Source of the DNA: Lachnospiraceae bacterium UBA7589
GTDB taxonomy: Bacteria > Bacillota > Clostridia > Lachnospirales > Lachnospiraceae
Assembly: GCA_002476495.1 (NCBI GenBank)
Contig: DLKL01000052.1
Span: 1 to 54,277, forward strand
Direction: 5' to 3'
DNA: 54,277 nt
A model generated the notes under the pieces. That model saw only the letters and a list, made by a program, of their open reading frames with translations, was not told the origin of the DNA and made no database searches. A program made the position numbers and the translations under genes. Of the stretch, positions 33,001 through 42,299 are shown piece after piece. The first letter of the stretch is position 1, and each line of letters opens with the position of its first letter.

Positions 33001-33810
33001 ATGGACAGGATAGTAATAAAAGATTTGAAAATATATGGATATCACGGAGTTTTGGACGAGGAAAAGAAAAATGGTCAGGAATTTGTAATTACCGCTTTTC
33101 TTGGAGTTAATCTGCGTGAGGCTGGAATGAAGGACAAGCTTTCAGAGACTGTTAATTATGCTTCTGTTTGTCAGGACATAAGGAAGGTTGTTACAGAAAA
33201 CCGCTTTGATCTTATAGAGGCTCTGGGCGAGAATGTGGCAGATACTATTTTGTTAGGGTATGATATGGTGAAGGAAGCCAGAATTGTGATAAGCAAGCCG
33301 CAGGCACCTATTGATATGGACTTTGACACAGTTTGTGTGGATATAACAAGAAAAAAACATACAGCATATCTGGGAATAGGTTCAAATCTGGGAGACAGGG
33401 AGGCTTATCTTGATTATGCTGTGGATCAGCTAAATAAGGATGAGTATATTAAGGTTACAAAGATTTCCTCATATATTGAAACAGAACCATATGGCAATGT
33501 GGAACAGGATGATTTTCTAAATGGATGTCTTGAAATTGAAACAATGTACACCCCCGGGGAGCTTTTACAGGTAGTAAATGACATAGAGGAGGGAGCCGGG
33601 AGAAAAAGGCTGATTCACTGGGGACCAAGAACTCTGGATATAGATATACTTTTATATGACAGGGAGCTTATTATGGATGACAGGCTTACTATTCCGCATA
33701 TAGAGATGGGAAAAAGATATTTTGTCCTGAAGCCTTTGTATGAAATAGCACCATATGCGTATCACCCGGGATATAATAAAACGGTTATGGAATTATATGA
33801 AGCATTATAG
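33001..33810 (+). CDS. folBK: fused dihydroneopterin aldolase / HPPK
   Basis: The 269-residue protein joins two consecutive folate enzymes. Residues 1-118 are FolB (KDLKIYGYHGVLDEEKKNGQ, ETVNYASVC, VADTILL), which cleaves dihydroneopterin; 120-269 are FolK (YLGIGSNLGDREAYL, RTLDIDILLYD, IPHIEMGKRYFVLKPL), which pyrophosphorylates the product with ATP. Fusions of this pair are known in Firmicutes. ATG 33001 with GGAG eight bases upstream is preferred over GTG 32995. folE is not in the window. Confidence 0.94.
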   Translation: MDRIVIKDLKIYGYHGVLDEEKKNGQEFVITAFLGVNLREAGMKDKLSETVNYASVCQDIRKVVTENRFDLIEALGENVADTILLGYDMVKEARIVISKPQAPIDMDFDTVCVDITRKKHTAYLGIGSNLGDREAYLDYAVDQLNKDEYIKVTKISSYIETEPYGNVEQDDFLNGCLEIETMYTPGELLQVVNDIEEGAGRKRLIHWGPRTLDIDILLYDRELIMDDRLTIPHIEMGKRYFVLKPLYEIAPYAYHPGYNKTVMELYEAL

Positions 33811-33822
33811 GAGGCAGGAAGC

Positions 33823-35358
33823 ATGGCGTACAAAACCTTTGCGGCAATATATGTCGGTTCCAGTGATATCTCTCTCAAAATATATGAGATAGGCAGCAAA
33901 AAGAATTTTAAACAGTTGGATCATATAAGCAGGATTATTGAATTGGGAAAAGATACATATAATAAAGGATATCTTGGCACTGATTCAATTAAGCAGGTTT
34001 GTGATATATTGAACGACTTTAAGAAAAAGCTTAAGGAGTATCAGATTACAGATTATAAGGCATATACCACCAGTGCAATACGGGAGGCAGAAAATGAGCA
34101 GATAGTGCTGGACACAATCAAAAGGGAAACCAATATAGAAGTAAAGGTTCTAAGTAATTCTGAGCAAAGATATATGATATTTAAGGGACTGGTGGCCTGC
34201 TACAAGGATTTTCATCAGGTAGTAAGCAAAAATACAGCTGTAATTGACGTTGGGGCAGGAAGTGTACAGATTTCCCTGTTTGACAAAAATAACATGGTAT
34301 TTACGGAAAATATGCATATCGGTGCATTGAGAGTAAGGGATTATGTATCTATAATGGGAACAAAATCCGGAAGGCTGGATAAAATCATTGCAGATTATGT
34401 AGAAAATGACATAGTTACCTTCCGTAATATTTATCTTAATGATAAAGAGATAAAGAACATTGTAGCTGTAGGTGAGGTTGCCGGTGCAGTCAGGAAAATT
34501 GCACCGGAGCTTGCCCTTAGTGGTAAGATAACCAGGGAACAGTTTGATGATATATATAACAAAATAGTGGGAGTACATCCCCAGGAGCTTTCCGAAGCTT
34601 ATGGAATACCATATGAAAGGGCAACACTTATGCTGCCTAATATAATAATTTATCAGACCTTTCTTGATAATTGCAAGGCTGAAGAGGTATATGTTCCCAA
34701 GGTGGATTTCTGTGATGGAATCTTTGCATCTTACATGGATGAAGGCAGCAGAACAGTATTTGAACATAATTTTGAAGAGGATATTGTTGCATCTGCATAT
34801 GCATTGAGCAAGAAGTATAAGAGTAATAAAAATCATATTGAAAAAACAACAGAATATTCTCTGAAAATATTTGATGCGGTTAAGAAAAAATATGGGCTTG
34901 GAAAAAAGGAAAGACTCCAGCTTCAGATTGCTTCTCTTTTACATGAATGTGGTAATTATATCAGTATGCAGAACGGAGCAGTCAGCTCGTACTATATAGT
35001 GGCCAATACGGAAATAATTGGGCTCTCTCATAAGGAGAGAATGGAAGTTGCTAACATTATAAAGTATAATGTTATGTATCTTCCGGCAAAGGACAGGATA
35101 TCAGCGGAGCTTGACGGATGTGATTATATGACAATCGCAAAGCTCACATCCATATTGAGGCTTGCCAATATTCTTGATAAGAGCCATGCACAGAAAATTG
35201 ATGATATTTCTGTTTCAATACGGGAAGATAATCTTATCGTTTCCGCAAAAACCTACGAGGATATATCTCTTGAAGCAGGATTGTTTGAAACCAGAGCTGA
35301 TTTCTTTGAAAGGGTATATGGGCTTAGACCGGTGCTAAGACTGAGAAGAGGTGTATAG
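33823..35358 (+). CDS. ppx: exopolyphosphatase, Ppx/GppA type with HD-like C-terminus
   Basis: The 511-residue protein has the actin-like Ppx/GppA N-terminal half (IYVGSSDISLKIYEI, TSAIREAENEQ, AVIDVGAGSVQISLF) and a C-terminal HD-like helical domain with LLHECGNYI, where Glu follows His instead of Asp, as in many Ppx proteins. It should cut terminal phosphates from polyphosphate or pppGpp. It is two bases before ppk1, so synthesis and breakdown enzymes of polyphosphate are expressed together. RBS AGGAGGC. Confidence 0.9.
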   Translation: MAYKTFAAIYVGSSDISLKIYEIGSKKNFKQLDHISRIIELGKDTYNKGYLGTDSIKQVCDILNDFKKKLKEYQITDYKAYTTSAIREAENEQIVLDTIKRETNIEVKVLSNSEQRYMIFKGLVACYKDFHQVVSKNTAVIDVGAGSVQISLFDKNNMVFTENMHIGALRVRDYVSIMGTKSGRLDKIIADYVENDIVTFRNIYLNDKEIKNIVAVGEVAGAVRKIAPELALSGKITREQFDDIYNKIVGVHPQELSEAYGIPYERATLMLPNIIIYQTFLDNCKAEEVYVPKVDFCDGIFASYMDEGSRTVFEHNFEEDIVASAYALSKKYKSNKNHIEKTTEYSLKIFDAVKKKYGLGKKERLQLQIASLLHECGNYISMQNGAVSSYYIVANTEIIGLSHKERMEVANIIKYNVMYLPAKDRISAELDGCDYMTIAKLTSILRLANILDKSHAQKIDDISVSIREDNLIVSAKTYEDISLEAGLFETRADFFERVYGLRPVLRLRRGV

Positions 35359-35360
35359 GT

Positions 35361-37484
35361 ATGTTAGATAAGAAAATTCTTGAAAAAAGTGAAAATTATT
35401 ATAACAGAGAGCTTAGCTGGCTTAAATTTAATTACAGGATACTGGGAGAAGCAAAGGATAAAACTATTCCATTGTTTGAACGTATTAAATTCCTAAGTAT
35501 AACTGCCTCTAACCTGGATGAGTTTTTTATGATAAGAGTGGCTTCTCTTATTGATCTGGTTCATGCCGGAGTAAAGAAAAAGGATATTTCGGGGCGGACA
35601 CCGGTGGAACAGCTGGAGCTTATTATACCGGAAACAAAAAATATGATGGCAAATCAGTATTCAACCTTAAACAGGGCATTGCTTCCCACTCTTGAGAATA
35701 ATGGGTTAAAGCTGGTAAAGCATTATGAGGATTTGAACGAAAAGCAGATAAAATTCATAGATAAATATTTTGAAAAGGATGTATATCCGGTGCTTACTCC
35801 TATGGCTGTGGATTCATCAAGACCATTTCCACTCATAAGTAATAAGACTCTTAATATTGGAGCACTTATTCATGACAGGAAGAAGGATGTGGTGGATATA
35901 GCTACAGTTCAGGTGCCTTCTGTTCTGCCGAGGGTTGTGGAACTGCCTTCTGATAACAAGGATATGAGAGAGATAATCCTTCTGGAGGAAATAATTGAGA
36001 AAAACCTATCCAGACTTTTTCTCAATTATGAGATTATATGTGCTCATCCATACAGAATAATGCGTAATGCTGACCTTACAATAGACGAGGATGATGCTTC
36101 GGATTTGCTTAAGGAAATTGAAAAGCAGATAAGAAAAAGAGCCTGGGGTGAAGTTATAAAGCTTGAAGTTGAGGATACAATGGATAAGCGTCTTCTTAAA
36201 GAGCTGAAAAAACAGCTTCAGGTATCGGCTGATGCAGTGTATCCTATAAACGGTCCTTTGGATCTTACCTTCCTTATGAAGGTAAATGGTATGGAGGGCT
36301 TTGATAGTCTGAAAAACAGAAAATATATTCCGCAGCCGGTAAAGGAATTAAATAATGAGGAAAGTATATTTGATCAAATTAAGAGAAAGGATATACTTTT
36401 ACACCATCCTTATGATGAATTTAATCCTGTAATTGATTTTATAAGACAGGCTGCCGTAGATCCGGATGTTCTTGCCATAAAGCAGACACTTTACCGTGTA
36501 AGTGGCAATTCACCTATAGTTGCTGCACTGGCCAGGGCAGCAGAAAACGGAAAGCAGGTTACCGTGCTTGTGGAGCTCAAAGCAAGGTTTGACGAAGAAA
36601 ATAATATAATATGGGCTAAAAAACTTGAGAAGGCAGGATGTCATGTAATCTATGGCCTGGTTGGACTTAAGACACATTCAAAGATTGCTCTTGTTGTAAG
36701 ACGTGAAGAGGATGGAATAAAGAGATATGTTCATCTTGGAACAGGTAATTACAATGATATAACTGCAAAGCTATATACTGATATGGGAATGCTGACAGCA
36801 TCTGATGCCATAGGAGAGGATGCAACAGCCGTATTCAATATGCTTTCCGGTTATTCTGAACCGGAAAACTGGAATAAGCTTATCGTGGCTCCAATCTGGA
36901 TGAAGAATAAGTTTGTAAGTCTCATTTCCAGAGAAACAGAGAATGCACGTCAGGGTAAGGAAGCAAGAATAGTTGCAAAGATGAACTCACTGTGTGATCC
37001 GGTAATAATAAGGGCACTTTACGAGGCTTCAAATGCAGGGGTAAAAATTGACCTGATTATCAGGGGAATATGTTGCCTTAAAACAGGAATTAAGGATTTG
37101 AGTGAAAATATAACAGTGCGCTCCATAGTTGGTAATTTCCTTGAACATTCGCGTATATTCTATTTTTATAATGATGGCTTTGAGGAAGTATACATGGGAA
37201 GTGCTGACTGGATGCCTAGAAATCTTGATAAAAGAGTTGAAATCACATTTCCTGTAGAGGATGTGGATTTAAAACTCAGGGTAATGGAAATACTTAATAT
37301 ACAGCTGGCAGATACACTTAAGGCTTATGTAATGCAATCGGATGGTACCTATGAAAAGCAGAGTCTCAGAGGAAGGGATAAGCTTTCGGCCCAGGACTAT
37401 TTTTGCAAACAGGCCATGAACAGGTCAAGGGGAGAAGAAAAAAACGTGTCACGAATTTTTGTTCCAAGAACAAAAAGTGAATAA
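35361..37484 (+). CDS. ppk1: polyphosphate kinase 1
   Basis: Ppk1 makes polyphosphate from ATP through a phospho-His intermediate. The 707-residue protein contains NRELSWLKFNYRIL near the N-terminus, the HH domains' SNLDEFFMIRVASLID, YRVSGNSPIV, and the two catalytic His: H439 in LKTHSKIALV and H596 in FLEHSRIFYF, within the phospholipase-D-like C-terminal domains. Length is normal. Translationally linked to ppx (two-base gap; RBS GAGGTG in the ppx end). Confidence 0.95.
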   Translation: MLDKKILEKSENYYNRELSWLKFNYRILGEAKDKTIPLFERIKFLSITASNLDEFFMIRVASLIDLVHAGVKKKDISGRTPVEQLELIIPETKNMMANQYSTLNRALLPTLENNGLKLVKHYEDLNEKQIKFIDKYFEKDVYPVLTPMAVDSSRPFPLISNKTLNIGALIHDRKKDVVDIATVQVPSVLPRVVELPSDNKDMREIILLEEIIEKNLSRLFLNYEIICAHPYRIMRNADLTIDEDDASDLLKEIEKQIRKRAWGEVIKLEVEDTMDKRLLKELKKQLQVSADAVYPINGPLDLTFLMKVNGMEGFDSLKNRKYIPQPVKELNNEESIFDQIKRKDILLHHPYDEFNPVIDFIRQAAVDPDVLAIKQTLYRVSGNSPIVAALARAAENGKQVTVLVELKARFDEENNIIWAKKLEKAGCHVIYGLVGLKTHSKIALVVRREEDGIKRYVHLGTGNYNDITAKLYTDMGMLTASDAIGEDATAVFNMLSGYSEPENWNKLIVAPIWMKNKFVSLISRETENARQGKEARIVAKMNSLCDPVIIRALYEASNAGVKIDLIIRGICCLKTGIKDLSENITVRSIVGNFLEHSRIFYFYNDGFEEVYMGSADWMPRNLDKRVEITFPVEDVDLKLRVMEILNIQLADTLKAYVMQSDGTYEKQSLRGRDKLSAQDYFCKQAMNRSRGEEKNVSRIFVPRTKSE

Positions 37485-37507
37485 ATAACACAAAGGAGGA
37501 TGATTTT

Positions 37508-38992
37508 GTGGAAAAGTTTTTCAAAATCAAAGAAAGGGGTTCTACAATAAAGACTGAGGTTTTTGCAGGAATAACAACATTCTTTGCAATGGCTTATATC
37601 ATTTTTGTTAACCCTAATCAGGTTGCTGCCGAAGGCGCAAATGGATGGCTGGTTCTTTTTAACGGAGCAGACCCTGTGGCTATGGGGAAGATATGGAATG
37701 CGGTTTATATTGCATCTATAGTTGTAGCTGTTATAGGTACTCTCCTTATGGCACTGTATGCTGATATGCCATTTGCCCAGGCTTGTGGAATGGGTCTTAA
37801 CTCATTTTTCTGTACAATATTTGTGGCCGGAGCCGTTGACTCAGGCGTAGATGTTACAACAGGATATCAGTCAGGACTTGTAATTGTATTTCTTTCAGGT
37901 GTTGTATTCCTTATCTTGTCAATTACAGGACTCAGGGAATATATTGCAAAAGCCATGCCTGAGTGCCTTAAGAAGGCTATACCAGCCGGTATTGGTCTTT
38001 TTATAGCTATGATTGGCCTTAAGAATGCGGGAATAATTGAAGACAATCAGTATACTTTCTTGCAATTCTTTGATTTTCATGGAAGAATTAATACCATAGG
38101 AACAGTTGCCGAGGATGGCCATACAATTACAGGAACTGAGGTATGGCATCAGATTGTACCTGTGCTTATTGCACTTATAGGTGTTCTTATTATTGCAATA
38201 CTTGCAAAGTATGGTATAAGGTCAAACGTAATTATCGGTATTGTTGTGTCTACAGTTCTTTATTATGTATGCATGTGGGAGCTTCCTGACTTTGATACAA
38301 GTACAATCGGTCAGTCCTTTAAGGATTTTGGTGAGGTTGGATTCCTTGGACTTTTCAATAAGGATGCGTGGGACGCAGCCTTCAACGGAGCACATATTGG
38401 CGGTGTATTCTCTGCTATAATGCTCATAGTTGTATTCTGTCTCGTAGATATGTTTGATACAATAGGTACAATTTACGGAACAGCATCTCAGGCGGATATG
38501 CTTGACGAAAACGGTGATCCAATTAACATTAATAAGTGTATGCTTTGCGATTCTATAGGTACTGTTACAGGAGCAATGCTTGGTACATCAACATGTACAA
38601 CCTTTGTTGAGTCTGCATCGGGTGTAAGTGCCGGCGGCAGAACAGGCTTTGCCAGTCTGATTACATCTATTTGTTTTGCATGCTGCTTATTTTTAAGCCC
38701 TCTTGCAAATATTGTACCTAGCTGTGCAACAGCCCCTGCATTAATATTTGTGGGTGTTCTTATGGCAAAGAATTTTGCTAAGGTAGATATGGATGATATG
38801 CTTTCAGCAGTTCCTGCTTTCCTTGCACTTATTATGATGCCGCTTACTTATTCTATATCAAACGGTATAGGAATCGGTGCAATTGCATATGTTGTAATCG
38901 CACTTTTCACAGGTAAGTACACTAAGAAAGATATTGTAATAACAATCATTGCTGCATTATTTGTATGTAAGTTTATCTTTGTAACTATGTAG
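37508..38992 (+). CDS. NCS2-family purine permease (AzgA/PbuG type)
   Basis: The 494-residue membrane protein has about 12-14 helices and the AzgA-family motifs EVFAGITTFFAMAYIIFVNP, AQACGMGLNSFF, and VDMFDTIGTIYG with the later GTSTCTTFVESASGVSAGG. The family imports adenine, guanine or hypoxanthine by proton symport. It begins with GTG after AAAGGAGG. No purine riboswitch is seen in the 23-base gap after ppk1, so it may share that transcript; a terminator follows. Confidence 0.92.
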   Translation: MEKFFKIKERGSTIKTEVFAGITTFFAMAYIIFVNPNQVAAEGANGWLVLFNGADPVAMGKIWNAVYIASIVVAVIGTLLMALYADMPFAQACGMGLNSFFCTIFVAGAVDSGVDVTTGYQSGLVIVFLSGVVFLILSITGLREYIAKAMPECLKKAIPAGIGLFIAMIGLKNAGIIEDNQYTFLQFFDFHGRINTIGTVAEDGHTITGTEVWHQIVPVLIALIGVLIIAILAKYGIRSNVIIGIVVSTVLYYVCMWELPDFDTSTIGQSFKDFGEVGFLGLFNKDAWDAAFNGAHIGGVFSAIMLIVVFCLVDMFDTIGTIYGTASQADMLDENGDPININKCMLCDSIGTVTGAMLGTSTCTTFVESASGVSAGGRTGFASLITSICFACCLFLSPLANIVPSCATAPALIFVGVLMAKNFAKVDMDDMLSAVPAFLALIMMPLTYSISNGIGIGAIAYVVIALFTGKYTKKDIVITIIAALFVCKFIFVTM

Positions 38993-38998
38993 TTTTTG

Positions 38999-39047
38999 GG
39001 CGGCCGAAAATATTTCCCTTTGCGGAAGAATTTTCGCCGCCTTTTTT
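38999..39047 (+). terminator. rho-independent terminator after the purine permease
   Basis: A long imperfect stem starts with GGCGGC / GCCGCC and GAAAAT / ATTTTC, and ends in six T. It sits a few bases before the next gene's RBS. Confidence 0.8.
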
Positions 39048-39060
39048 AGAGGTAATTAAT

Positions 39061-39717
39061 ATGAAACTTCGATTAAATGGCATTTCAAAGGAAAAGACAG
39101 AGTTTATTAATGACATAATAAAAAAATACCATTTTGACGAGAAGGACCGGGAAGAACTTAAAAATGTATATGAAGAGCTGGTTGCATATATGACGCCGTA
39201 TGCAATATACAGAATTAATCAATGGGTTACAGGTGTCAGAAAAATAGATGAAAATCAGGTGGCGTTAGTAGCAATAACCCTGGGAAAAGGTCCCGATGAG
39301 CTTTTGGATAAATATGTAAATGAGGGAGCTGTTAACAGAGAATATATGGTAGAATGTATGTCAAATGATATACTTCTTAATTTGTATCAGGAATTCAATC
39401 AAAATTACGGAAAGATACACAGACGTTATGTATCCGGGTATGTTTTTGTGGGGGATGAGGTGCCGCTTACATCTATCAGGGATATATTATTATTACTTCA
39501 GGAAAATGAAGCTGATGGAATGGTTATAAGAGCAAATGAGTACGGTGTTATTACTCCGTCAAAGAGTGTTTTGTTTTATGCACTTTTGTCTGATAATCCT
39601 AAAAATGCATGCGGAGGGATATGTGAAGGCTGTAGTAATATAAATTGTAATCAAAGGGAAAAGAAGGATAGCATAAGACTTAATTATGGCTTCCAAAGAA
39701 TTTTTGGAATCAGATAA
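39061..39717 (+). CDS. hypothetical protein, tentatively MetH-activation-domain-like
   Basis: The 218-residue protein has a helical N-terminal half and a C-terminal half with RRYVSGYVFVGDEVPL, MVIRANEYGVITPSKSV and a Cys cluster C184-x3-C188-x2-C191-x4-C196. The pattern of an R-x-x-x-GY stretch, PSKSV, then a C-terminal Cys cluster resembles clostridial activation-domain proteins of B12-dependent methionine synthase, which bind S-adenosylmethionine. I could not confirm this; the Cys cluster alone could also bind zinc or a cluster. RBS AGAGGT. Confidence 0.55.
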   Translation: MKLRLNGISKEKTEFINDIIKKYHFDEKDREELKNVYEELVAYMTPYAIYRINQWVTGVRKIDENQVALVAITLGKGPDELLDKYVNEGAVNREYMVECMSNDILLNLYQEFNQNYGKIHRRYVSGYVFVGDEVPLTSIRDILLLLQENEADGMVIRANEYGVITPSKSVLFYALLSDNPKNACGGICEGCSNINCNQREKKDSIRLNYGFQRIFGIR

Positions 39718-39800
39718 ATGATATTTATTTGTAAATTTATTTGCCTTTGTTACAATATAATGTTACTATGAAAAAAAGATTTGGCGAGGGGAGAAGCTGC

Positions 39801-40427
39801 ATGAAAACAGATAAGAGAAAAATAGGTCAGGAAGGATTTTCACTTGTTGAACTCATAATAGTTATTGCCATATTGGCAATACTGTCAGCTGCAATAGTGC
39901 CATCTGTTATCAGATATATAAGGAAGGCAAGGGCTTCAAAGGCAACCGAGGAGCTTAGAACCATAATAACAGCGGTGGAAACAGGGCTTATATCTTCTTA
40001 TGCAGATGAGCATCCTGTTAACACTGACATGATATATACAGGCTATGACGGCAGGCAGGTAGCCTGTGGAGTTATGACCAACTGGATGATAAGCCGTGCA
40101 CAGAATAACAGCATGGATGGAATTAGTGATTCCAATGCTCTGGAATACTATTTTGCCCAGAGGGTTCTCGAGGAGCTTGATGCAAAAAACGGAAGTGTAT
40201 ATCCATTCTTCAGATTTACCGGAGATGAGGATGAACCTCTTGGGATGAATTGTGAAAATTTTTCCGGTAGGTTTGGATGTCCCGGCGTAATCGTGGTATA
40301 TGGTGAGGATGGAAAGGTTATTTTCGCACAGTATTATAACTATGGATGTCTCATAGAATATGTGGAGGGTGACGGCTACGAAACCATAGATGACGATACC
40401 TTTGCAGGAGCACCGAGGATTCAGTAG
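39801..40427 (+). CDS. solitary type IV pseudopilin-like protein
   Basis: The 208-residue protein has a class III signal: a short basic leader, cleavage site G12-F13, Glu at +5 and a hydrophobic helix (FSLVELIIVIAILAILSA). The mature part is a soluble alpha/beta domain with three or four Cys. No prepilin peptidase, ATPase or other pilin gene is in the window, so it must use machinery elsewhere. The open frame begins at 39741, but ATG 39801 has GAGGGGAG well placed and a perfect TATAAT (39756-39761) lies inside the extension. Confidence 0.8.
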   Translation: MKTDKRKIGQEGFSLVELIIVIAILAILSAAIVPSVIRYIRKARASKATEELRTIITAVETGLISSYADEHPVNTDMIYTGYDGRQVACGVMTNWMISRAQNNSMDGISDSNALEYYFAQRVLEELDAKNGSVYPFFRFTGDEDEPLGMNCENFSGRFGCPGVIVVYGEDGKVIFAQYYNYGCLIEYVEGDGYETIDDDTFAGAPRIQ

Positions 40428-40436
40428 CCCTGTATA

Positions 40437-41531
40437 TTACCTGTAGTCACGTTTGATTCCACTGTCAACGAAAATGGGATTTACAGTAAAATCAGCCATA
40501 TCACCAATTGCAACATCTGAACCGGTTATATCTATCATAAGTGATGTAAGACCTATGAATCCAAGAACCGGATACCTGTTACCGTTTATGTGTGCATAGA
40601 ATTTTCTGGGTGATCTTACACTTTTAAATAATTTCAATACAAACCCAGGCAGCTGTAACAGACTGGTACAGTCATTTACCTGCTGTATGCCCAGACCATC
40701 AGAATATCCAATAGGAATAATTGCTGTCTTTGTTTCTCTTTTTGTTGTATATGCATATCCATAACCAATATTTTTCCCTGCAGGAATAACATTTATATCC
40801 TCAACAGGTGCTGTAAGGTGACCTGTAGGCTGGTAACCGTAGCTGTTGGCCAGGGGAACGCGGCCAAGAAGAGCAGAGCCAACGCGGACAGCGTCAAGCT
40901 TGGTGTCAGGATATCTGAGAAATGCACTTGTTGCCGCAATATGTCTGCAACCGGTATTGATTCCCATATCGGTAAGCTTTTGACACAAATCCGTAAACAT
41001 CCGGAATTGAACCGGGGTATTTGTGTCCTTTTTGTAAGCTGCAGTAGAAAAATGTGAGTAAATTCCGGTTATGGTTATATTATTCATATTGTTTATAAGG
41101 TTGGCTATTTCCTCCGTATTTTCACAGGGAAATCCATGTCTGCCAAGTCCTGTATCCACACAGATGTGAGCTTTTCCCTTAATGCCGGTTCTTTCGGCTA
41201 CTGCCTGGGTTATTTCACCACATCTTGAGGTTGTTATGCTCAAAACAATATTTTGCATAAGAGCCTTTTCAATAAGAGCCTCATCATAAACCGGGGAAAG
41301 ATCTATTATCTCACATTCAAAGCCTGCATAACGCAGTGCAAGGGCATCTGAGAGCTCTACAACTGCAAGGGATTCAATACCGTTGTCTACCAGAAGTGAG
41401 GCAAATTCATGAATTCCATGTCCATAGGCATTTCCTTTAATTACAGCAATAACCTTGGAAGAACCTGCAAGCTTCTTTGTTATATTAATGTTATTAATCA
41501 GTTTATTCTTTTCTAATACGAGAGTTGCCAT
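40437..41531 (-). CDS. alr: alanine racemase family protein with variant C-terminal motif
   Basis: The 364-residue fold-type III PLP enzyme has the PLP-Lys site VIKGNAYGHG, DTGLGRHGF, AVRVGSALLG with the pyridine-binding Arg, the catalytic Tyr in IGYGYAY, and IPIGYSDGL. It should supply D-Ala for cell wall. The motif normally reading G-R-x-C-M-D is GFIGLTS here, changing residues that contact the substrate carboxylate, so activity on another amino acid is possible. ATG 41531 follows AGGAG; the longer frame to 41594 lacks a good RBS. Confidence 0.85.
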   Translation of the reverse strand: MATLVLEKNKLINNINITKKLAGSSKVIAVIKGNAYGHGIHEFASLLVDNGIESLAVVELSDALALRYAGFECEIIDLSPVYDEALIEKALMQNIVLSITTSRCGEITQAVAERTGIKGKAHICVDTGLGRHGFPCENTEEIANLINNMNNITITGIYSHFSTAAYKKDTNTPVQFRMFTDLCQKLTDMGINTGCRHIAATSAFLRYPDTKLDAVRVGSALLGRVPLANSYGYQPTGHLTAPVEDINVIPAGKNIGYGYAYTTKRETKTAIIPIGYSDGLGIQQVNDCTSLLQLPGFVLKLFKSVRSPRKFYAHINGNRYPVLGFIGLTSLMIDITGSDVAIGDMADFTVNPIFVDSGIKRDYR

Positions 41532-41623
41532 ATTTTTTCTCCTAATATTTTTATAAAAATCTGCAATTTCAGCATATAAAATAGTATACCCCATTCTGCA
41601 TAATATTCAAATATATAATTTTG

Positions 41624-41652
41624 TGGACTTATGAAAAAAAAGAAATTATACT
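41624..41652 (+). promoter_or_regulatory. candidate sigma-A promoter for the 41685 transcript
   Basis: TGGACT (41624-41629) and TATACT (41647-41652) at 17-base spacing, 33 bases before ATG 41685. It overlaps an earlier in-frame ATG (41631), supporting the shorter protein. Confidence 0.45.
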
Positions 41653-41684
41653 ATATAAAAATACAATTACAGGAGATGAATAAT

Positions 41685-41906
41685 ATGAATCCAATGTCAT
41701 TAATGAAGGTAAAGGGTCTTTTTGAGAGATTTCAGAAAAATCATCCTAAGGTGCCTATGTTTTTTAAAGCCGCATCCCAGTCAATAGGAGAGGACACAAT
41801 TATTGAAATAAATGTTACAACTAAGGACGGAAAAACACTTTGTACCAATATGAAGGTGTCAAGGGATGATATGGAGCTTTTTTCCCAGCTTAAGGATATT
41901 ATGTAG
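41685..41906 (+). CDS. small conserved-looking protein upstream of the NusG-II gene
   Basis: The 73-residue protein (MNPMSLMKVKGLFERF) has an N-terminal helix, two central beta strands (DTIIEINVTTKDGK, CTNMKVSRDD) and a C-terminal helix, with no signal or membrane segment. AGGAG nine bases upstream sets the start; the frame opens earlier at 41631. It is 14 bases before the NusG-II gene and probably begins the operon leading to Rnf. Function unknown. Confidence 0.65.
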   Translation: MNPMSLMKVKGLFERFQKNHPKVPMFFKAASQSIGEDTIIEINVTTKDGKTLCTNMKVSRDDMELFSQLKDIM

Positions 41907-41920
41907 TTGGTGGTGGACAG

Positions 41921-42274
41921 ATGAAGAATGAAAGTCAGAAAATAATTTCTCTGGCAGACATTATATTGTTAGCCGGCTTTATTATTGTTGGAGGAGTAAG
42001 TATATTATTGCTTCTGGGGCGAAGCAAACAGGGACTTTTTGCCAAAGTCATTGTGGACGGAAAGACTGTGGTTTCTCTTAATCTGAACGAGGAAAGAGAA
42101 TATACTCTGGATACGCCGGAGGGGACAAATACAATTATAGTGCAGGATGGACAGGTCTTTGTAAGCTACGCAGATTGTCCTGATAAGGTATGTAAAAATC
42201 ACAAGCCCATAAAGAACAATGGGGAGACTATAATATGTCTTCCTCACAAAATGGTAATAGAAATAGCCGAATAG
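41921..42274 (+). CDS. NusG domain II-containing membrane protein
   Basis: The 117-residue protein has one N-terminal helix (about 12-32, LADIILLAGFIIVGGVSILLL region) and an extracellular NusG-II/DUF-type domain (FAKVIVDGKTVVSL, NTIIVQDGQVFVSYADCPDKVC, ICLPHKMVIEI) with a Cys pair C57-type arrangement DCPDKVCKNH. The same gene pair, NusG-II plus Gx transporter, often precedes rnfC in Clostridia. A role in Rnf assembly or redox cofactor handling is a guess from context. Confidence 0.82.
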   Translation: MKNESQKIISLADIILLAGFIIVGGVSILLLLGRSKQGLFAKVIVDGKTVVSLNLNEEREYTLDTPEGTNTIIVQDGQVFVSYADCPDKVCKNHKPIKNNGETIICLPHKMVIEIAE

Positions 42275-42299
42275 TATATTAAAGAGGGATAAAATAAGA

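Noticed and set aside
37485..37507. Purine riboswitch before the NCS2 permease
   Set aside because: Only 23 bases separate ppk1 and the permease, too short for an aptamer.
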